A DNA stretch of 64,000 nt from Pseudomonas sp. CBZ-4 (GTDB taxonomy: Bacteria; Pseudomonadota; Gammaproteobacteria; Pseudomonadales; Pseudomonadaceae). The first letter of the stretch is position 1. Each line of letters begins with the position of its first letter. The position numbers were made by a program, and so were the translations under genes. Location of the stretch: contig NZ_ANNV01000175.1 of NCBI RefSeq assembly GCF_000346755.1, forward strand, positions 124,001 to 188,000, written 5' to 3'. Below, in pieces: positions 51,101 to 59,777 of this stretch. Under the pieces are notes generated by a model. That model did no database searches, was not told where the DNA came from, and worked only from the letters and a program-made list of their open reading frames with translations.

Positions 51101-51359
51101 GGCGTGCCGTCTGCGTCTGCGGCCGATCCTGATGACCTCGTTCGCGTTCATCATGGGTGTGGTGCCACTGGTGTTGTCCAGCGGTGCCGGTGCCGAGATG
51201 CGGCATGCCATGGGTGTGGCGGTGTTCTCCGGGATGATCGGCGTGACCTTCTTCGGTCTGTTGCTGACGCCAGTGTTCTACGTACTGATCCGTCGCTATG
51301 TGGAGCGCCAGGAAGCGCGCAAAGCGGCCAAGGCCTTGAAGCTGGAGACACAGCAATGA
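48180..51359 (+). CDS. mexF: RND efflux pump MexF
   Basis: The 1059-residue inner-membrane protein is a full-length RND transporter of the HAE1 class: N-terminal FFISRPIFAAVLSLLILIAG, the proton-relay helix 4 with GIVVDDAIVVVENVERN (two Asp), a second transmembrane set near 880-1030 and two large periplasmic loops. Length and sequence match MexF. It takes substrates from the periplasm or outer leaflet and expels them through OprN using proton motive force. The ATG is 15 nt after the mexE stop, and its stop overlaps the oprN ATG (ATGA). Confidence 0.95.
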   Translation: MNFSKFFISRPIFAAVLSLLILIAGAISLFQLPISEYPEVVPPTVVVRANFPGANPKVIGETVAAPLEQAITGVENMLYMSSQSTADGKLTLTITFALGTDLDNAQVQVQNRVTRTQPKLPEEVTRIGITVDKASPDLTMVVHLTSPDQRYDMLYLSNYALLNVKDELARLGGVGDVQLFGMGDYSLRVWLDPNKTASRNLTATDVVTAIREQNRQVAAGALGAQPAPNATSFQLSVNTQGRLVTEEEFENIIIRSGDNGEITRLKDIARVELGSSQYALRSLLNNQPAVAIPIFQRPGSNAIEISNEVRGKMEELKKSFPQGMDYSIVYDPTIFVRGSIEAVVHTLFEALILVVLVVILFLQTWRASIIPLVAVPVSLIGTFAVMHLFGFSLNALSLFGLVLAIGIVVDDAIVVVENVERNIELGLEPFPATEKAMSEVTGPIIATALVLCAVFIPAAFISGLTGQFYKQFALTIAISTVISAFNSLTLSPALAAVLLKSHNAPKDRFSKVLDKLLGGWLFKPFNRFFEKASHGYVGTVRRVIRGSGIALFLYAGLMVLTWFGFAHTPTGFVPAQDKQYLVAFAQLPDAASLDRTEDVIKRMSDIALKQPGVEAAVAFPGLSINGFTNSPNSGIVFVTLKPFDERKDPSMSAGAIAGALNGKYSDIQEAYMAIFPPPPVQGLGTIGGFRLQIEDRGNLGYDELYKEVQNVITKSHNVPELFGLFTSYTVNVPQVDAAIDREKAKTHGVAISDIFDTLQIYLGSLYANDFNRFGRTYQVNVQAEQQFRLDEDQIGQLKVRNNKGEMIPLATFIKVSDTSGPDRVMHYNGFITAEINGNAAPGYSSGQAEAAIEKLLKEELPNGMTYEWTDLTYQQILSGNTALFVFPLCVLLAFLVLAAQYESWSLPLAVILIVPMTLLSAITGVIISGGDNNIFTQIGLIVLVGLACKNAILIVEFAKDKQAEGLDPLAAVLEACRLRLRPILMTSFAFIMGVVPLVLSSGAGAEMRHAMGVAVFSGMIGVTFFGLLLTPVFYVLIRRYVERQEARKAAKALKLETQQ

Positions 51360-52771
51360 GCGTGAAAGTATTCCTGCCGAGCTTGCTGGTACTGGCGCTG
51401 AGCGCCTGTTCCGTGGGCCCGGACTACAAAACCGAGAACCTGGAGGCGGCCAATATCACGGCCGCCGCCGACACCAAGAGCTACGACCACGCCAAGTACG
51501 AAGGCATCTGGTGGCAGCAGTTCGAGGACCCGACCCTCAACCAGCTGGTGACCCAGTCGTTGAGCGGTAACCGCGACCTGCGCGTGGCGTTCGCCCGCCT
51601 GCGCGCCGCCCGTGCGATCCGTGATGATGCGGCCAACGACATCATGCCGGTGGTCACCTCTCGCGCCAGCAGTGATGTGGGCAAGGGCCAGATCCCCGGC
51701 CAGACCACCAAGCGCGTCACCAGCGAGCGCTATGACCTGGGCCTGGACATGGCCTGGGAAGTCGACTTGTTCGGCCGCATCCGCCGCAACCTGGAGGCCA
51801 GCGACGCTGACCAACAGGTCGCAGAGGCGGACCTGTACCAACTGCAAGTCACCATGATTGCCGAGCTGGTGGATGCCTACGGTCAACTGCGTGGCGCGCA
51901 ACTGCGTGAACGCATCGCCCTGGACAACCTGAAGAACCAGCAGGAATCGCGCACCATCACCGTCAGCCTGCGGGATGCCGGTGTCGGTGATCAGCTGGAC
52001 GTAGAACGCGCAGATGCCCGCCTGGCGGCGGTCGAAGCCAGCGTGCCGCAACTGCAAGCCGAACAAGTGCGCGAGCGCAACCGCATCGCCACCCTCCTCG
52101 GCCAGCGCCCGGACAAGTTGAGCGTGGACTTGAGCCCGAAAGACCTGCCGGCGATTGCCAAGGCGTTGCCGATTGGCGACCCGGGGCAACTGCTGCAACG
52201 CCGCCCGGACATCCTCAGCGCCGAACGCAAACTGGCCGCCGCCACCGCGCGCATCGGCGTGGCCAAGGCCGACCTGTTCCCACGGGTCAGCCTCAGCGGC
52301 TTCCTCGGCTTCACCGCCGGGCGCGGTTCACAGATCGGCTCGGCCGCGGCGAATGCCTGGTCCCTCGGCCCGAGCATCACCTGGGCCGCCTTTGACCTGG
52401 GCAGCGTGCGTGCGCGTTTGCGCGGTGCGAATGCCGAAGCCGACGGCGCGTTGGCGACCTATGAGCAGCAAGTGTTGCTGGCACTGGAAGAGTCCGAGAA
52501 TGCGTTCAGTGACTATGGCAAGCGGCAACAGCGACTGGTGTCGTTGATCCGTCAGAGCGAGTCCAGCCGTGCGGCGGCGGACCTGGCGGCGATTCGTTAC
52601 CGCGAAGGTACCGTGGACTTCCTCGTGCTGCTCGACGCGCAACGTGAGCGGTTGGCGGCGGAGGATTCCCAGGCCCAGGCCGAGGTGGATTTGTATCGCG
52701 GGATTGTGGCGATCTACAAGGCGCTGGGGGGTGGCTGGCAGCCGGATACGGTGGTGGCCAGCGCCAAGTGA
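51356..52771 (+). CDS. oprN: Outer-membrane efflux channel OprN
   Basis: The 471-residue lipoprotein has a signal peptide with lipobox LSACS at about 14-18, then SVGPDYK and the TolC/OprM-family repeats: FEDPTLNQLVTQSLSGNRDL, AWEVDLFGRIRRN, LLQRRPDILSAERKLAAATA and YREGTVDFLVLLDAQRERLA. It forms the trimeric outer-membrane duct of MexEF-OprN. Its ATG overlaps the mexF stop. A strong terminator follows at 52818. Confidence 0.93.
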   Translation: MSVKVFLPSLLVLALSACSVGPDYKTENLEAANITAAADTKSYDHAKYEGIWWQQFEDPTLNQLVTQSLSGNRDLRVAFARLRAARAIRDDAANDIMPVVTSRASSDVGKGQIPGQTTKRVTSERYDLGLDMAWEVDLFGRIRRNLEASDADQQVAEADLYQLQVTMIAELVDAYGQLRGAQLRERIALDNLKNQQESRTITVSLRDAGVGDQLDVERADARLAAVEASVPQLQAEQVRERNRIATLLGQRPDKLSVDLSPKDLPAIAKALPIGDPGQLLQRRPDILSAERKLAAATARIGVAKADLFPRVSLSGFLGFTAGRGSQIGSAAANAWSLGPSITWAAFDLGSVRARLRGANAEADGALATYEQQVLLALEESENAFSDYGKRQQRLVSLIRQSESSRAAADLAAIRYREGTVDFLVLLDAQRERLAAEDSQAQAEVDLYRGIVAIYKALGGGWQPDTVVASAK

Positions 52772-52817
52772 TTTGATTTGAAGAGCTCCTTTGGTTGGTC
52801 GCATCCAGCCAATTTTT

Positions 52818-52853
52818 AGCCCCGTGGTCCATTTGGTCGTGGGGCTTTTTTTT
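52818..52853 (+). terminator. Rho-independent terminator of mexEF-oprN
   Basis: AGCCCC (52818-52823) pairs with GGGGCT (52841-52846) and is followed by an unbroken T-run to 52853. The remainder of the 309-nt gap 52772-53080 shows no gene; it should hold the promoter of the next gene. Confidence 0.9.
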
Positions 52854-53080
52854 GAAGATTTTTTGTGGGAGGGGTCTTAAAACATTGAGGGCAATCACTG
52901 TAGGAGTATTAGAAAATTATTGTAGGCTTTTTCGTAATCCTGCCTGCCGTGGTATTTGCTGGCGGGACTTGCTTTAATAAAAGCTGAAAACGTATGGCTG
53001 ACTGCCGTTCACCTTAACTCAAGAAAACAGTGAGCCTGACGAAAAGCCGATGTAACTTTCAACTATTGAAGGGCACCATC

Positions 53081-53608
53081 ATGGCAATTTTGTTGACTGC
53101 TGAGCAAATGCGGCACACCAAGGCTTCCAGTCCTTTCCAGATCAAGAACCCTGGACAGGTGACGAATCAATTCACAATAACCGAGGCATCCAAAGCCGCA
53201 GAGACGCTAAAACTTAGCGATGATAAAGAAATTGTTGAGCTGAAGGCGTTTTTGAAAAAATATGACATGACGTCAATTAGCACTGACGAACTGAAAGTCG
53301 TTGGCAGCCTGCTTTACAAAAACGAAATGATTAGCCGCCGGTCCTTCGGCATGTTTATTTCTGGAGATGGTGCGTCCGACGCTAACGGAAAACAAACGGA
53401 CACCCATGTAAAGTTCAATGCCATCGCCCTCTTCAACGAAAAGCTTGAAGATACCATTGCACATTTCAACAGCGATCCGGCAATCCCGAGACGTGAAGGA
53501 GCTACGGACTATTTGCAGGGAATGGTAGATGCAAATCACGCAATCAACGCACTTGCATTTTTCATTAATTCGAACAGCAGTCATTTGTCTATCGACGAGC
53601 GAGCCTAA
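53081..53608 (+). CDS. Hypothetical protein (175 aa)
   Basis: The protein is soluble and has no signal peptide. It is charged and helical, with VELKAFLKKYDMTSISTDEL near 50-70, MFISGDGASDANG near 90-102 and a C-terminal helix with VDANHAINALAFFINSN. I do not recognise the family. AAGGG is 9 nt before ATG 53081, preferred to the upstream in-frame start at 53030. Base composition is clearly more AT-rich than the mexEF-oprN genes beside it, suggesting recent acquisition together with the convergent gene at 53673. Confidence 0.65.
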   Translation: MAILLTAEQMRHTKASSPFQIKNPGQVTNQFTITEASKAAETLKLSDDKEIVELKAFLKKYDMTSISTDELKVVGSLLYKNEMISRRSFGMFISGDGASDANGKQTDTHVKFNAIALFNEKLEDTIAHFNSDPAIPRREGATDYLQGMVDANHAINALAFFINSNSSHLSIDERA

Positions 53609-53633
53609 ACTGGAGGGGCTCTGCAGGAAGCTG

Positions 53634-53656
53634 TGCGCTAGGCTTAGCCTAGCGCA
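53634..53656. terminator. Perfect hairpin between convergent orphan genes
   Basis: TGCGCTAGGC (53634-53643) and GCCTAGCGCA (53647-53656) form a perfect 10-bp stem with a TTA loop, extendable by three more pairs. It lies between the stops at 53608 (plus) and 53673 (minus) and likely acts on both strands, though T-runs are short. Confidence 0.7.
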
Positions 53657-53672
53657 TAGACCTTTCAACAAC

Positions 53673-54053
53673 CTACCGACCGTACCTGTTTGTACCTGAG
53701 TAAGCTTTCGGAAGCTCTTCGTCATTGTTCACTTGAACTCGATAAGTTCCGAGTGGCCCATTGTACGTCGCATTGCTACCTATACCAAACGTCTCTCTTT
53801 TCCACGAACCACCCACCTGGCGCTCAATGTAAACGTCTGGGCCTCTACCCACACCCAGCGCAGAAACCCGCACATCAATATTTGCATTTGAACATCCGTT
53901 GGCAGACGTTATCGTGAACGGACCATGGGCTGTATCAACTTGCTTTCCCGCCACAATCCCACTAAAGCTATCCGTTATATATAAACACGCCGCAGACACC
54001 TGCGACGACACAACCATCAACACAGCAAACGACACCGCAATAAGACTTTTCAT
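53673..54053 (-). CDS. Small secreted protein of unknown function
   Basis: The 126-residue precursor has a clear Sec signal (MKSLIAVSFAVLMVVSSQVS, cleavage near AACLY). The mature part of about 104 residues looks beta-rich, with two cysteines (CLYITDSF and NGCSNAN) able to form a disulfide. The family is not recognised. GAGG lies 8 nt before ATG 54053. Composition is AT-rich like its convergent neighbour. The 276 nt upstream (54054-54329) contain no gene I can support. Confidence 0.7.
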   Translation of the reverse strand: MKSLIAVSFAVLMVVSSQVSAACLYITDSFSGIVAGKQVDTAHGPFTITSANGCSNANIDVRVSALGVGRGPDVYIERQVGGSWKRETFGIGSNATYNGPLGTYRVQVNNDEELPKAYSGTNRYGR

Positions 54054-54329
54054 GATCACACCTCAAAATCAAAATTAATTTTCAAATATGCACAGAAAGC
54101 CAATCTATTGGATCATTTATCCATAGAACTCCCTCACAGTTAAACAACGTGTCCAGCTTCCTACACCGCAACCTAAAGTCATTACGACTGGCAGAAGGAA
54201 ACACACGGCTTACTGTGCACGAATTCAGGCTGCGAATATGCCAGCTGCGTCCTAAAATCATTAAGGAGCGCTCTGTCATATTAATTCGATGGAACAAGTC
54301 AGCTATATCCTAATCCCGCTCAGGAGCAA

Positions 54330-55346
54330 CTAACTCCGGGCACTTTCATTCAAAATCAAACTCCGATAATGCCCCGGATTCGACCCCACCCATTTACGAA
54401 ACGCCTTATAAAACGAACTGGCATCGGCAAACCCCAACCGCGTCGCAATCTCGGCAAAGCTGATCTGCGGTTCGGCCAGCCAAACAATGGCCAACTCTTT
54501 ACGCACGCTGTCCTTGAGGCCCTGATAGGTCTGCCCCTCTTCCGCCAAACGTCGGCGCAGGGTTGAGGCAGAGATGCACAAACTGGCAGCCAGGCCGTCG
54601 GTTTCCGGCCAGGTGTCGGGGGGCAGGTGGCGCAGGTCGTGTTTGATGCGGGTGGCGAGGCTGTCGGGGTCGCGGTATTTGACGAGGATGTTGGCGGGGG
54701 CGTGGGCGAGGAAACGTTTGAGCTCTTCGGCGCTGCGCTTGATCGGCAGGTCGAGGCAGTCGGCGGAAAAGATCATGCGGGTGCGTGGCCGATCAAACCG
54801 GAGGTTGTCGGAAAACATCACCTGGTAATCGTCGCAAAAGTCCGGTTGCGCGCAGCGCAACTCGATCGCCAGGATCGGAATGCGTCGCCCCGCCAGCCAG
54901 CAGGCCACGCCATGCACGATCATCCAATAGGTGAAATAGGTGAACGCGCGCTTGGGCGCGGGCTCCGCCAGCACGATCTCCGCCAGGCTCTGTTGACGCA
55001 CCAGTTGCGCGGGCATTTGTTCCAGCATCAAGGACAGAAAACCCAGCGCGGTTTCCAGGGCGGTGGCGAGCGTCGGTTGTGCCATCGAGGCGTGACAGAG
55101 GAACGCCAGGCTGCCGGATTTGAGCCGGCGCGGGTCCATGCCGAAAAACTCATCGTCGTGACGCCGCGCCAGCAAGCGCCACAACCGCGCGTAGGCCGTC
55201 GCCGGTACGCGGGCGCCGGGCTGCTCCAGCAACGCCGGGTCAATCCCGACTTTGCTCAGCGCTTCAACTGTGGCCGCCCCCGGCGCACAGCTCTGCAACA
55301 GGGCTTCGCGCACGAGGTGGATGGAGATGGAGTCTTTTTCCGACAT
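54330..55346 (-). CDS. AraC-family transcriptional regulator (Arabinose_bd type)
   Basis: The 338-residue protein has the long N-terminal domain of the OruR/ArgR-like AraC group (about 15-215; ALSKVGIDPALLEQPGARVP) and a C-terminal AraC domain. The latter includes LAASLCISASTLRRRLAEEG and ISFAEIATRLGFADASSFYK. Proteins of this group often control amino-acid or lipid catabolism genes nearby. It is divergent from the iron operon at 55515, but that operon has a Fur box, so a link is not assumed. Its target is unknown. Confidence 0.86.
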   Translation of the reverse strand: MSEKDSISIHLVREALLQSCAPGAATVEALSKVGIDPALLEQPGARVPATAYARLWRLLARRHDDEFFGMDPRRLKSGSLAFLCHASMAQPTLATALETALGFLSLMLEQMPAQLVRQQSLAEIVLAEPAPKRAFTYFTYWMIVHGVACWLAGRRIPILAIELRCAQPDFCDDYQVMFSDNLRFDRPRTRMIFSADCLDLPIKRSAEELKRFLAHAPANILVKYRDPDSLATRIKHDLRHLPPDTWPETDGLAASLCISASTLRRRLAEEGQTYQGLKDSVRKELAIVWLAEPQISFAEIATRLGFADASSFYKAFRKWVGSNPGHYRSLILNESARS

Positions 55347-55455
55347 GGGCAGTTAGGCGTTCCGGCGGCACACAAGATGGCGTGCATCATAAGGGCGGTT
55401 GCCCTTCGCCACCACCGTTCAGCCACTGTTCAGCAAACGTCAAGAATTGTTGTTT

Positions 55456-55474
55456 GGCAATGAGTATCATTATG
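55456..55474 (+). promoter_or_regulatory. Fur box upstream of the efe operon
   Basis: GGCAATGAGTATCATTATG matches the 19-bp Fur consensus at about 14 positions, including the ATGA and TATCATTAT core. It lies 40 bp before the efeU start, so the operon should be repressed when iron is sufficient. Confidence 0.8.
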
Positions 55475-55514
55475 TTACAACTTAGCCTCCTATCTAGTTG
55501 TGACGCGGTGCCGA

Positions 55515-56348
55515 ATGCTTGTTCCTTTTCTCATCATGTTGCGCGAAGGCATTGAAGCCGCATTGATCGTTGGCATCATCGCCAGTTACCTGCAACAGAC
55601 CGGCCGTGGCCAGTGGATGCCGGCGGTGTGGATTGGTGTATTCCTCGCCGCCGCGCTGGCGTTGCTGGTCGGTGGTGGCCTGGAATTGGTCAGCGCCGAA
55701 TTTCCGCAAAAGCAGCAGGAATTGTTCGAAGGTGTTGTCGGACTGGTCGCCGTAGCCATCCTCAGTTCCATGGTGTTCTGGATGCGCAAGGTGGCGCGCT
55801 CCATCAAGCATTCCCTGCACGAGTCCCTCGACCAGGCGCTGGCCGGTTCCAGGCATCAGGTCACCGCACTGATCCTCATGGTGTTTTTCGCCGTGGCCCG
55901 TGAAGGCCTGGAAACCGTGTTCTTCCTGCTGGCGGTGTTCCAGCAAAGTGAAGGCCCGGGCGCGCCGATTGGCGCCCTGCTCGGCCTGATTCTGGCGATC
56001 ATCGTCGGTTTCCTGATCTACAGCGGCAGCATGCGCCTGAACCTCGGTGCGTTTTTCCGCTGGACCGGCCTATTCATCCTGGTGGTGGCCGCCGGCATCC
56101 TCGCCAATTCGGTGCAGGCCCTGCATGAAGCCGGCGTGTGGAACCACCTGCAAACCGTGTTGTTCGATTTCAGCGCCGTGTTGCCGATGGACAGCCCACT
56201 GGGCTCGGTACTCGCCGGCATGTTCGGCTATCAGGAAGCACCGACCGTCAGCACCCTGGGCGCCTATTTGATCTATCTGGTGGTGGCGCTGGTGATGTTC
56301 TTCCTGCCCTCGCCCGTCGCCCAACCTTCCTCCGTTTCCAGCCAGTAA
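55515..56348 (+). CDS. efeU: FTR1-family iron permease EfeU
   Basis: The 277-residue inner-membrane protein has about seven helices and the two iron-translocation motifs REGIE (10-14) and REGLE (129-133) of the Ftr1/EfeU family; length matches E. coli EfeU (276). It carries ferric iron made from ferrous iron at the periplasmic face. ATG 55515 is chosen over GTG 55500, as neither has a strong ribosome site but the family start LVPFLIMLREGIEA follows it. It is the first gene of the Fur-controlled operon. Confidence 0.93.
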   Translation: MLVPFLIMLREGIEAALIVGIIASYLQQTGRGQWMPAVWIGVFLAAALALLVGGGLELVSAEFPQKQQELFEGVVGLVAVAILSSMVFWMRKVARSIKHSLHESLDQALAGSRHQVTALILMVFFAVAREGLETVFFLLAVFQQSEGPGAPIGALLGLILAIIVGFLIYSGSMRLNLGAFFRWTGLFILVVAAGILANSVQALHEAGVWNHLQTVLFDFSAVLPMDSPLGSVLAGMFGYQEAPTVSTLGAYLIYLVVALVMFFLPSPVAQPSSVSSQ

Positions 56349-56358
56349 GGACCGTCCC

Positions 56359-57561
56359 TTGTCCCACCCAACTCCTCAACCGGCGCTGCCACCCCGCGCC
56401 CTGCGCTGGGCCGTGGCAGGCTCGGTGGTCGTGATGATCGCCGCCGGTGGCCTGTTCTACTACGCGTCGCAACTGGCCGCGAGCAAGCGCCAGGCCAACC
56501 ACAATGAAATCGCCGTGACCATTCATGGCCACGCCTGCGAGCCGAATGCGCTGACCGTACCGGCCGGCCGTGCGAGCTTTCGCATCATCAACCGTTCCGA
56601 CCGCGCGGTGGAATGGGAAATCCTCGATGGCGTGCTGGTGGTCGAAGAACGGGAAAACATCGCCCCCGGCCTGAGCCAGGTGATCAACGCCAACCTGCTG
56701 CCGGGCGACTATGCGATCACCTGCGGCTTGCTCAGCAACCCGCGTGGCACCTTGCATGTGACGCCGACGGCGGAGTCCGACGCCCAGGCCAAGGCCAAGC
56801 CGTCGATGGTGGCGTTTATCGGCCCGCTGTCGGAGTTCCGCGTGTACCTGAGCAGCCAGGGCAGCGCGCTGGTCAAGGCGGTGACTGCCTTGCAACAGGC
56901 CATCGACGCCGATGACCTGGCCCAGGCGCAAGCGCTGTACATCCCGGCCCGTGAGGCCTACCAGCGCCTCGCCCCGGCATCCCAGCGCCTGGCGGAGCTG
57001 GACAACGGGATCAACGCCCGTGCCGATTACTTTGAAAAGCGCGAGCAGGACCCGGCTTTCAGCGGCTTCCACCGCCTCGAATACAGCCTGTTCCAGCAGC
57101 GCAGCCTCGATGGCCTGGCGCCGATTGCCCAGCACCTGCTCACCGACGTCAGTGCCCTCAAGCAACAACTGCTGGCCCAATCGCTGCCGCCGGAACAGTT
57201 GGTGAGCATCGTGGTGCGCAACCTCAACAGCCTGGCGGATAGTCGCGCCCTCAGTGGTGAAGAAGAGCGCTACAGCCACACCGACCTGTATGGTTTCGCC
57301 GCCAACCTGGAGGCCGCGCACAAGGTGGTCGATCTGATGCGCCCGCTGCTGGGCAAATCCGCCGCCGAGCTGTTGCCGAAAATCGACAGCGCCCTCGCCG
57401 CCTTCGACGCTGAACTCGCCGGTTTCAAGACCAGCAACGGTTATACCCCCTACGACAGCGTGACCGCCGATCAGCGCCAGCAGATCGCCGACAAGGCCAA
57501 GGCTCTGGCCGCCGCACTCGATGGAATCGATCCCGCCCTTGGCCTTTCCGGCCTGCAGTGA
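56359..57561 (+). CDS. efeO: EfeO-like iron-uptake protein (cupredoxin plus imelysin)
   Basis: The 400-residue protein has an N-terminal membrane anchor or uncleaved signal (about 17-37), a cupredoxin-like domain (about 45-135, with HACEPNALTVPAGRASFRII) and an imelysin/M75 domain to the end. The last carries the metal motif FHRLEYSLF and [13 protein letters not shown]. EfeO binds and hands over iron in the periplasm with EfeB and EfeU. The start is TTG 56359, with AAGGA 6 nt upstream; no closer ATG fits. Its stop overlaps the efeB GTG (GTGA). Confidence 0.9.
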   Translation: MSHPTPQPALPPRALRWAVAGSVVVMIAAGGLFYYASQLAASKRQANHNEIAVTIHGHACEPNALTVPAGRASFRIINRSDRAVEWEILDGVLVVEERENIAPGLSQVINANLLPGDYAITCGLLSNPRGTLHVTPTAESDAQAKAKPSMVAFIGPLSEFRVYLSSQGSALVKAVTALQQAIDADDLAQAQALYIPAREAYQRLAPASQRLAELDNGINARADYFEKREQDPAFSGFHRLEYSLFQQRSLDGLAPIAQHLLTDVSALKQQLLAQSLPPEQLVSIVVRNLNSLADSRALSGEEERYSHTDLYGFAANLEAAHKVVDLMRPLLGKSAAELLPKIDSALAAFDAELAGFKTSNGYTPYDSVTADQRQQIADKAKALAAALDGIDPALGLSGLQ

Positions 57562-58877
57562 AGACGACCGCACACATGAGTGATTCCGCACACACCAACC
57601 TCCAGCGCCGCCGTGTCCTGCTGGGCATGGCCGCCACCGGCGTCGCGCTAGCGGGCAGCAGCCTGAGCTGCCCGGCCATGGCCGCCGCCGAGCAAGTCAC
57701 CAGCGCACCGCGCAGCGACAAGACCCAGGACCACCACGACTTCTTCGGCCCGCACCAGAGCGGCATCGTCACCCCGCGCCCGGCCTGCGGCATGCTGGTG
57801 GCGTTCGACGTGCTGGCCAGCGACCGCGAAGACCTGGAGCGGTTGTTTCGCACGTTGAACGAGCGCATCAGCTTCCTGATGACCGGCGGCACCGTGGCGC
57901 AAGTCGATCCAAAGCTGCCGCCCACCGATTCGGGGATTCTCGGCCCGGTGGTCACGCCGGATAACCTGACCATCACCGTGTCCGTCGGCGAGTCGCTGTT
58001 CGATGAGCGCTTCGGCCTGGAACACGCCAAGCCCAAGCGCCTGAGCCGCATGGTGGGTTTTCCCAATGACGCGCTGGAACCGGCGCAGTGCCACGGCGAC
58101 TTGAGCCTGCAATTTTGCTCCAACACCCCCGACACCAATATCCACGCCCTGCGCGACATCGTGAAAAACCTGCCCGACCTGCTGCTGGTGCGCTGGAAAC
58201 AGGAAGGCAGCGTGCCGCCCCAGGCACCGAGCAAACCCGGTGAGCCGGCGCAGAGTGCGCGTAACTTCCTCGGTTTCCGTGACGGTTCGGCCAACCCCGA
58301 CTCCAACGACGGCAAGACCATGGACCAGATCGTCTGGGTCCAGCCGTCCAGCGACGAACCGGCCTGGGCCGCCCATGGCAGCTACCAGGCGGTGCGCATC
58401 ATCCGCAACTTCGTCGAACGCTGGGACCGCACCCCGCTGCAGGAACAGGAAAGCATCATCGGCCGCGTCAAGACCACGGGCGCGCCCATGGGTGGCCAGC
58501 AGGAAAGCCAGGTCCCCGACTACAGCAAGGACCCCGAAGGCAAGTTGACCAAGCTCGATGCCCACATCCGCCTGGCCAACCCGCGTACCCCGCAGACCCA
58601 GGGCAACCTGATTTTGCGCAGGCCGTTCAACTACTCCAACGGCGTCAATAAAAACGGTCAGCTGGACATGGGGCTGTTGTTCATCTGCTACCAGGCTGAC
58701 CTGGAGAAAGGCTTTATCAGCGTGCAGACCCGGCTCAACGGCGAGCCCCTGGAGGAATACCTCAAGCCGGTTGGCGGCGGGTATTTCTTCACCTTGCCGG
58801 GGGTCACGGGACCTTCGGATTTCATTGGCCGCACGCTGCTGGCCGCTACGCACCCGCACACCACTGCCAACACCTGA
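57558..58877 (+). CDS. efeB: EfeB, Tat-exported DyP-type heme peroxidase
   Basis: The 439-residue precursor has a twin-arginine signal (QRRRVLLGMAATGVALAGSS, about 16-35). The DyP peroxidase fold shows the distal-Asp motif GFRDGSANPD, the proximal-His region HIRLANPRTPQ and a C-terminal GGYFFTLPGVTGP. EfeB oxidises ferrous iron (or acts on heme) in the periplasm to feed EfeU. The GTG start overlaps the efeO stop; ATG 57576 is an equally possible start that keeps the Tat signal. Confidence 0.92.
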   Translation: MKTTAHMSDSAHTNLQRRRVLLGMAATGVALAGSSLSCPAMAAAEQVTSAPRSDKTQDHHDFFGPHQSGIVTPRPACGMLVAFDVLASDREDLERLFRTLNERISFLMTGGTVAQVDPKLPPTDSGILGPVVTPDNLTITVSVGESLFDERFGLEHAKPKRLSRMVGFPNDALEPAQCHGDLSLQFCSNTPDTNIHALRDIVKNLPDLLLVRWKQEGSVPPQAPSKPGEPAQSARNFLGFRDGSANPDSNDGKTMDQIVWVQPSSDEPAWAAHGSYQAVRIIRNFVERWDRTPLQEQESIIGRVKTTGAPMGGQQESQVPDYSKDPEGKLTKLDAHIRLANPRTPQTQGNLILRRPFNYSNGVNKNGQLDMGLLFICYQADLEKGFISVQTRLNGEPLEEYLKPVGGGYFFTLPGVTGPSDFIGRTLLAATHPHTTANT

Positions 58878-58904
58878 AACCCACCCCACAGCGGAAACCG
58901 TCCC

Positions 58905-59723
58905 ATGAAGAAGTCGACTCTCGCGTTGTCGTTGCTACTGACCCTTTCGCCACTGGCCGCGTTCGCCGCCACGGCGCCGCTGGACCTGGTAGGCCCGGTG
59001 TCGGACTACAAGATCTACGTCACCGAAGAAATCGCCGAGCTGGTCACCCAGACCCAGGCCTTCACCGATGCGATCAACCAGGGCGACCTGGCCACGGCCA
59101 AGAAACTCTACGCGCCGACCCGCGTGCACTACGAGTCCATCGAGCCGATCGCCGAGCTGTTCAGTGACCTCGACGCGTCCATCGATTCGCGCGTGGATGA
59201 CCATGAAAAAGGCGTGACCGCCGAAGACTTCACCGGCTTCCACCGCATCGAATATGCGCTGTTCTCGCAGAACACCACCAAAGGCCTGGAGGCGCTGACC
59301 GCCAAGCTCAACACCGACGTCAACGACCTGAAAACCCGTGTGGATGGCCTGACCTTCCCGCCAGAAAAAGTCGTCGGCGGCGCCGCCGCGTTGCTGGAGG
59401 AAGTCGCCGCCACCAAGATCTCCGGCGAAGAGGACCGCTACAGCCACACCGACCTGTATGACTTCCAGGGCAACATCGACGGCGCGAAGAAAATCGTCGA
59501 CCTGTTCCGTGGCCAGATCGAGAAACAAGACAAGGCGTTCCTGGCCAAGGTCGACAAGAACTTCGCCACCGTGGACAAGATCCTCGCCAAGTACAAGACC
59601 AAGGACGGCGGCTTCGAGACCTACGACAAGGTCAAGGAAAACGACCGCAAGGCCCTGGTGGGCCCGGTCAATACCCTGGCTGAGGACCTGTCAACCCTGC
59701 GTGGCAAGCTGGGCTTGAACTGA
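58905..59723 (+). CDS. Imelysin-only EfeO/EfeM-like periplasmic protein
   Basis: The 272-residue precursor has a Sec signal (about 1-22, [12 protein letters not shown]) followed directly by an imelysin/M75 domain: [20 protein letters not shown], the metal motif FHRIEYALF and [14 protein letters not shown]. It corresponds to the C-terminal domain of EfeO without the cupredoxin, the form called EfeM in some Pseudomonas. It sits 27 nt after efeB and is part of the operon, giving two imelysin proteins with probably different iron-handling steps. Confidence 0.88.
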   Translation: MKKSTLALSLLLTLSPLAAFAATAPLDLVGPVSDYKIYVTEEIAELVTQTQAFTDAINQGDLATAKKLYAPTRVHYESIEPIAELFSDLDASIDSRVDDHEKGVTAEDFTGFHRIEYALFSQNTTKGLEALTAKLNTDVNDLKTRVDGLTFPPEKVVGGAAALLEEVAATKISGEEDRYSHTDLYDFQGNIDGAKKIVDLFRGQIEKQDKAFLAKVDKNFATVDKILAKYKTKDGGFETYDKVKENDRKALVGPVNTLAEDLSTLRGKLGLN

Positions 59724-59735
59724 TAGCACCTACCG

Positions 59736-59770
59736 GGCTCTCGTGCACCTCGTCAGGGCGCACGAGAGCC
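59736..59770. terminator. Bidirectional terminator hairpin between efe operon and large minus-strand gene
   Basis: GGCTCTCGTGC (59736-59746) pairs perfectly with GCACGAGAGCC (59760-59770) over 11 bp with a 13-nt loop. It lies between the convergent stops at 59723 and 59778. T-runs are weak on both sides. Confidence 0.75.
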
Positions 59771-59777
59771 ACAGGTT

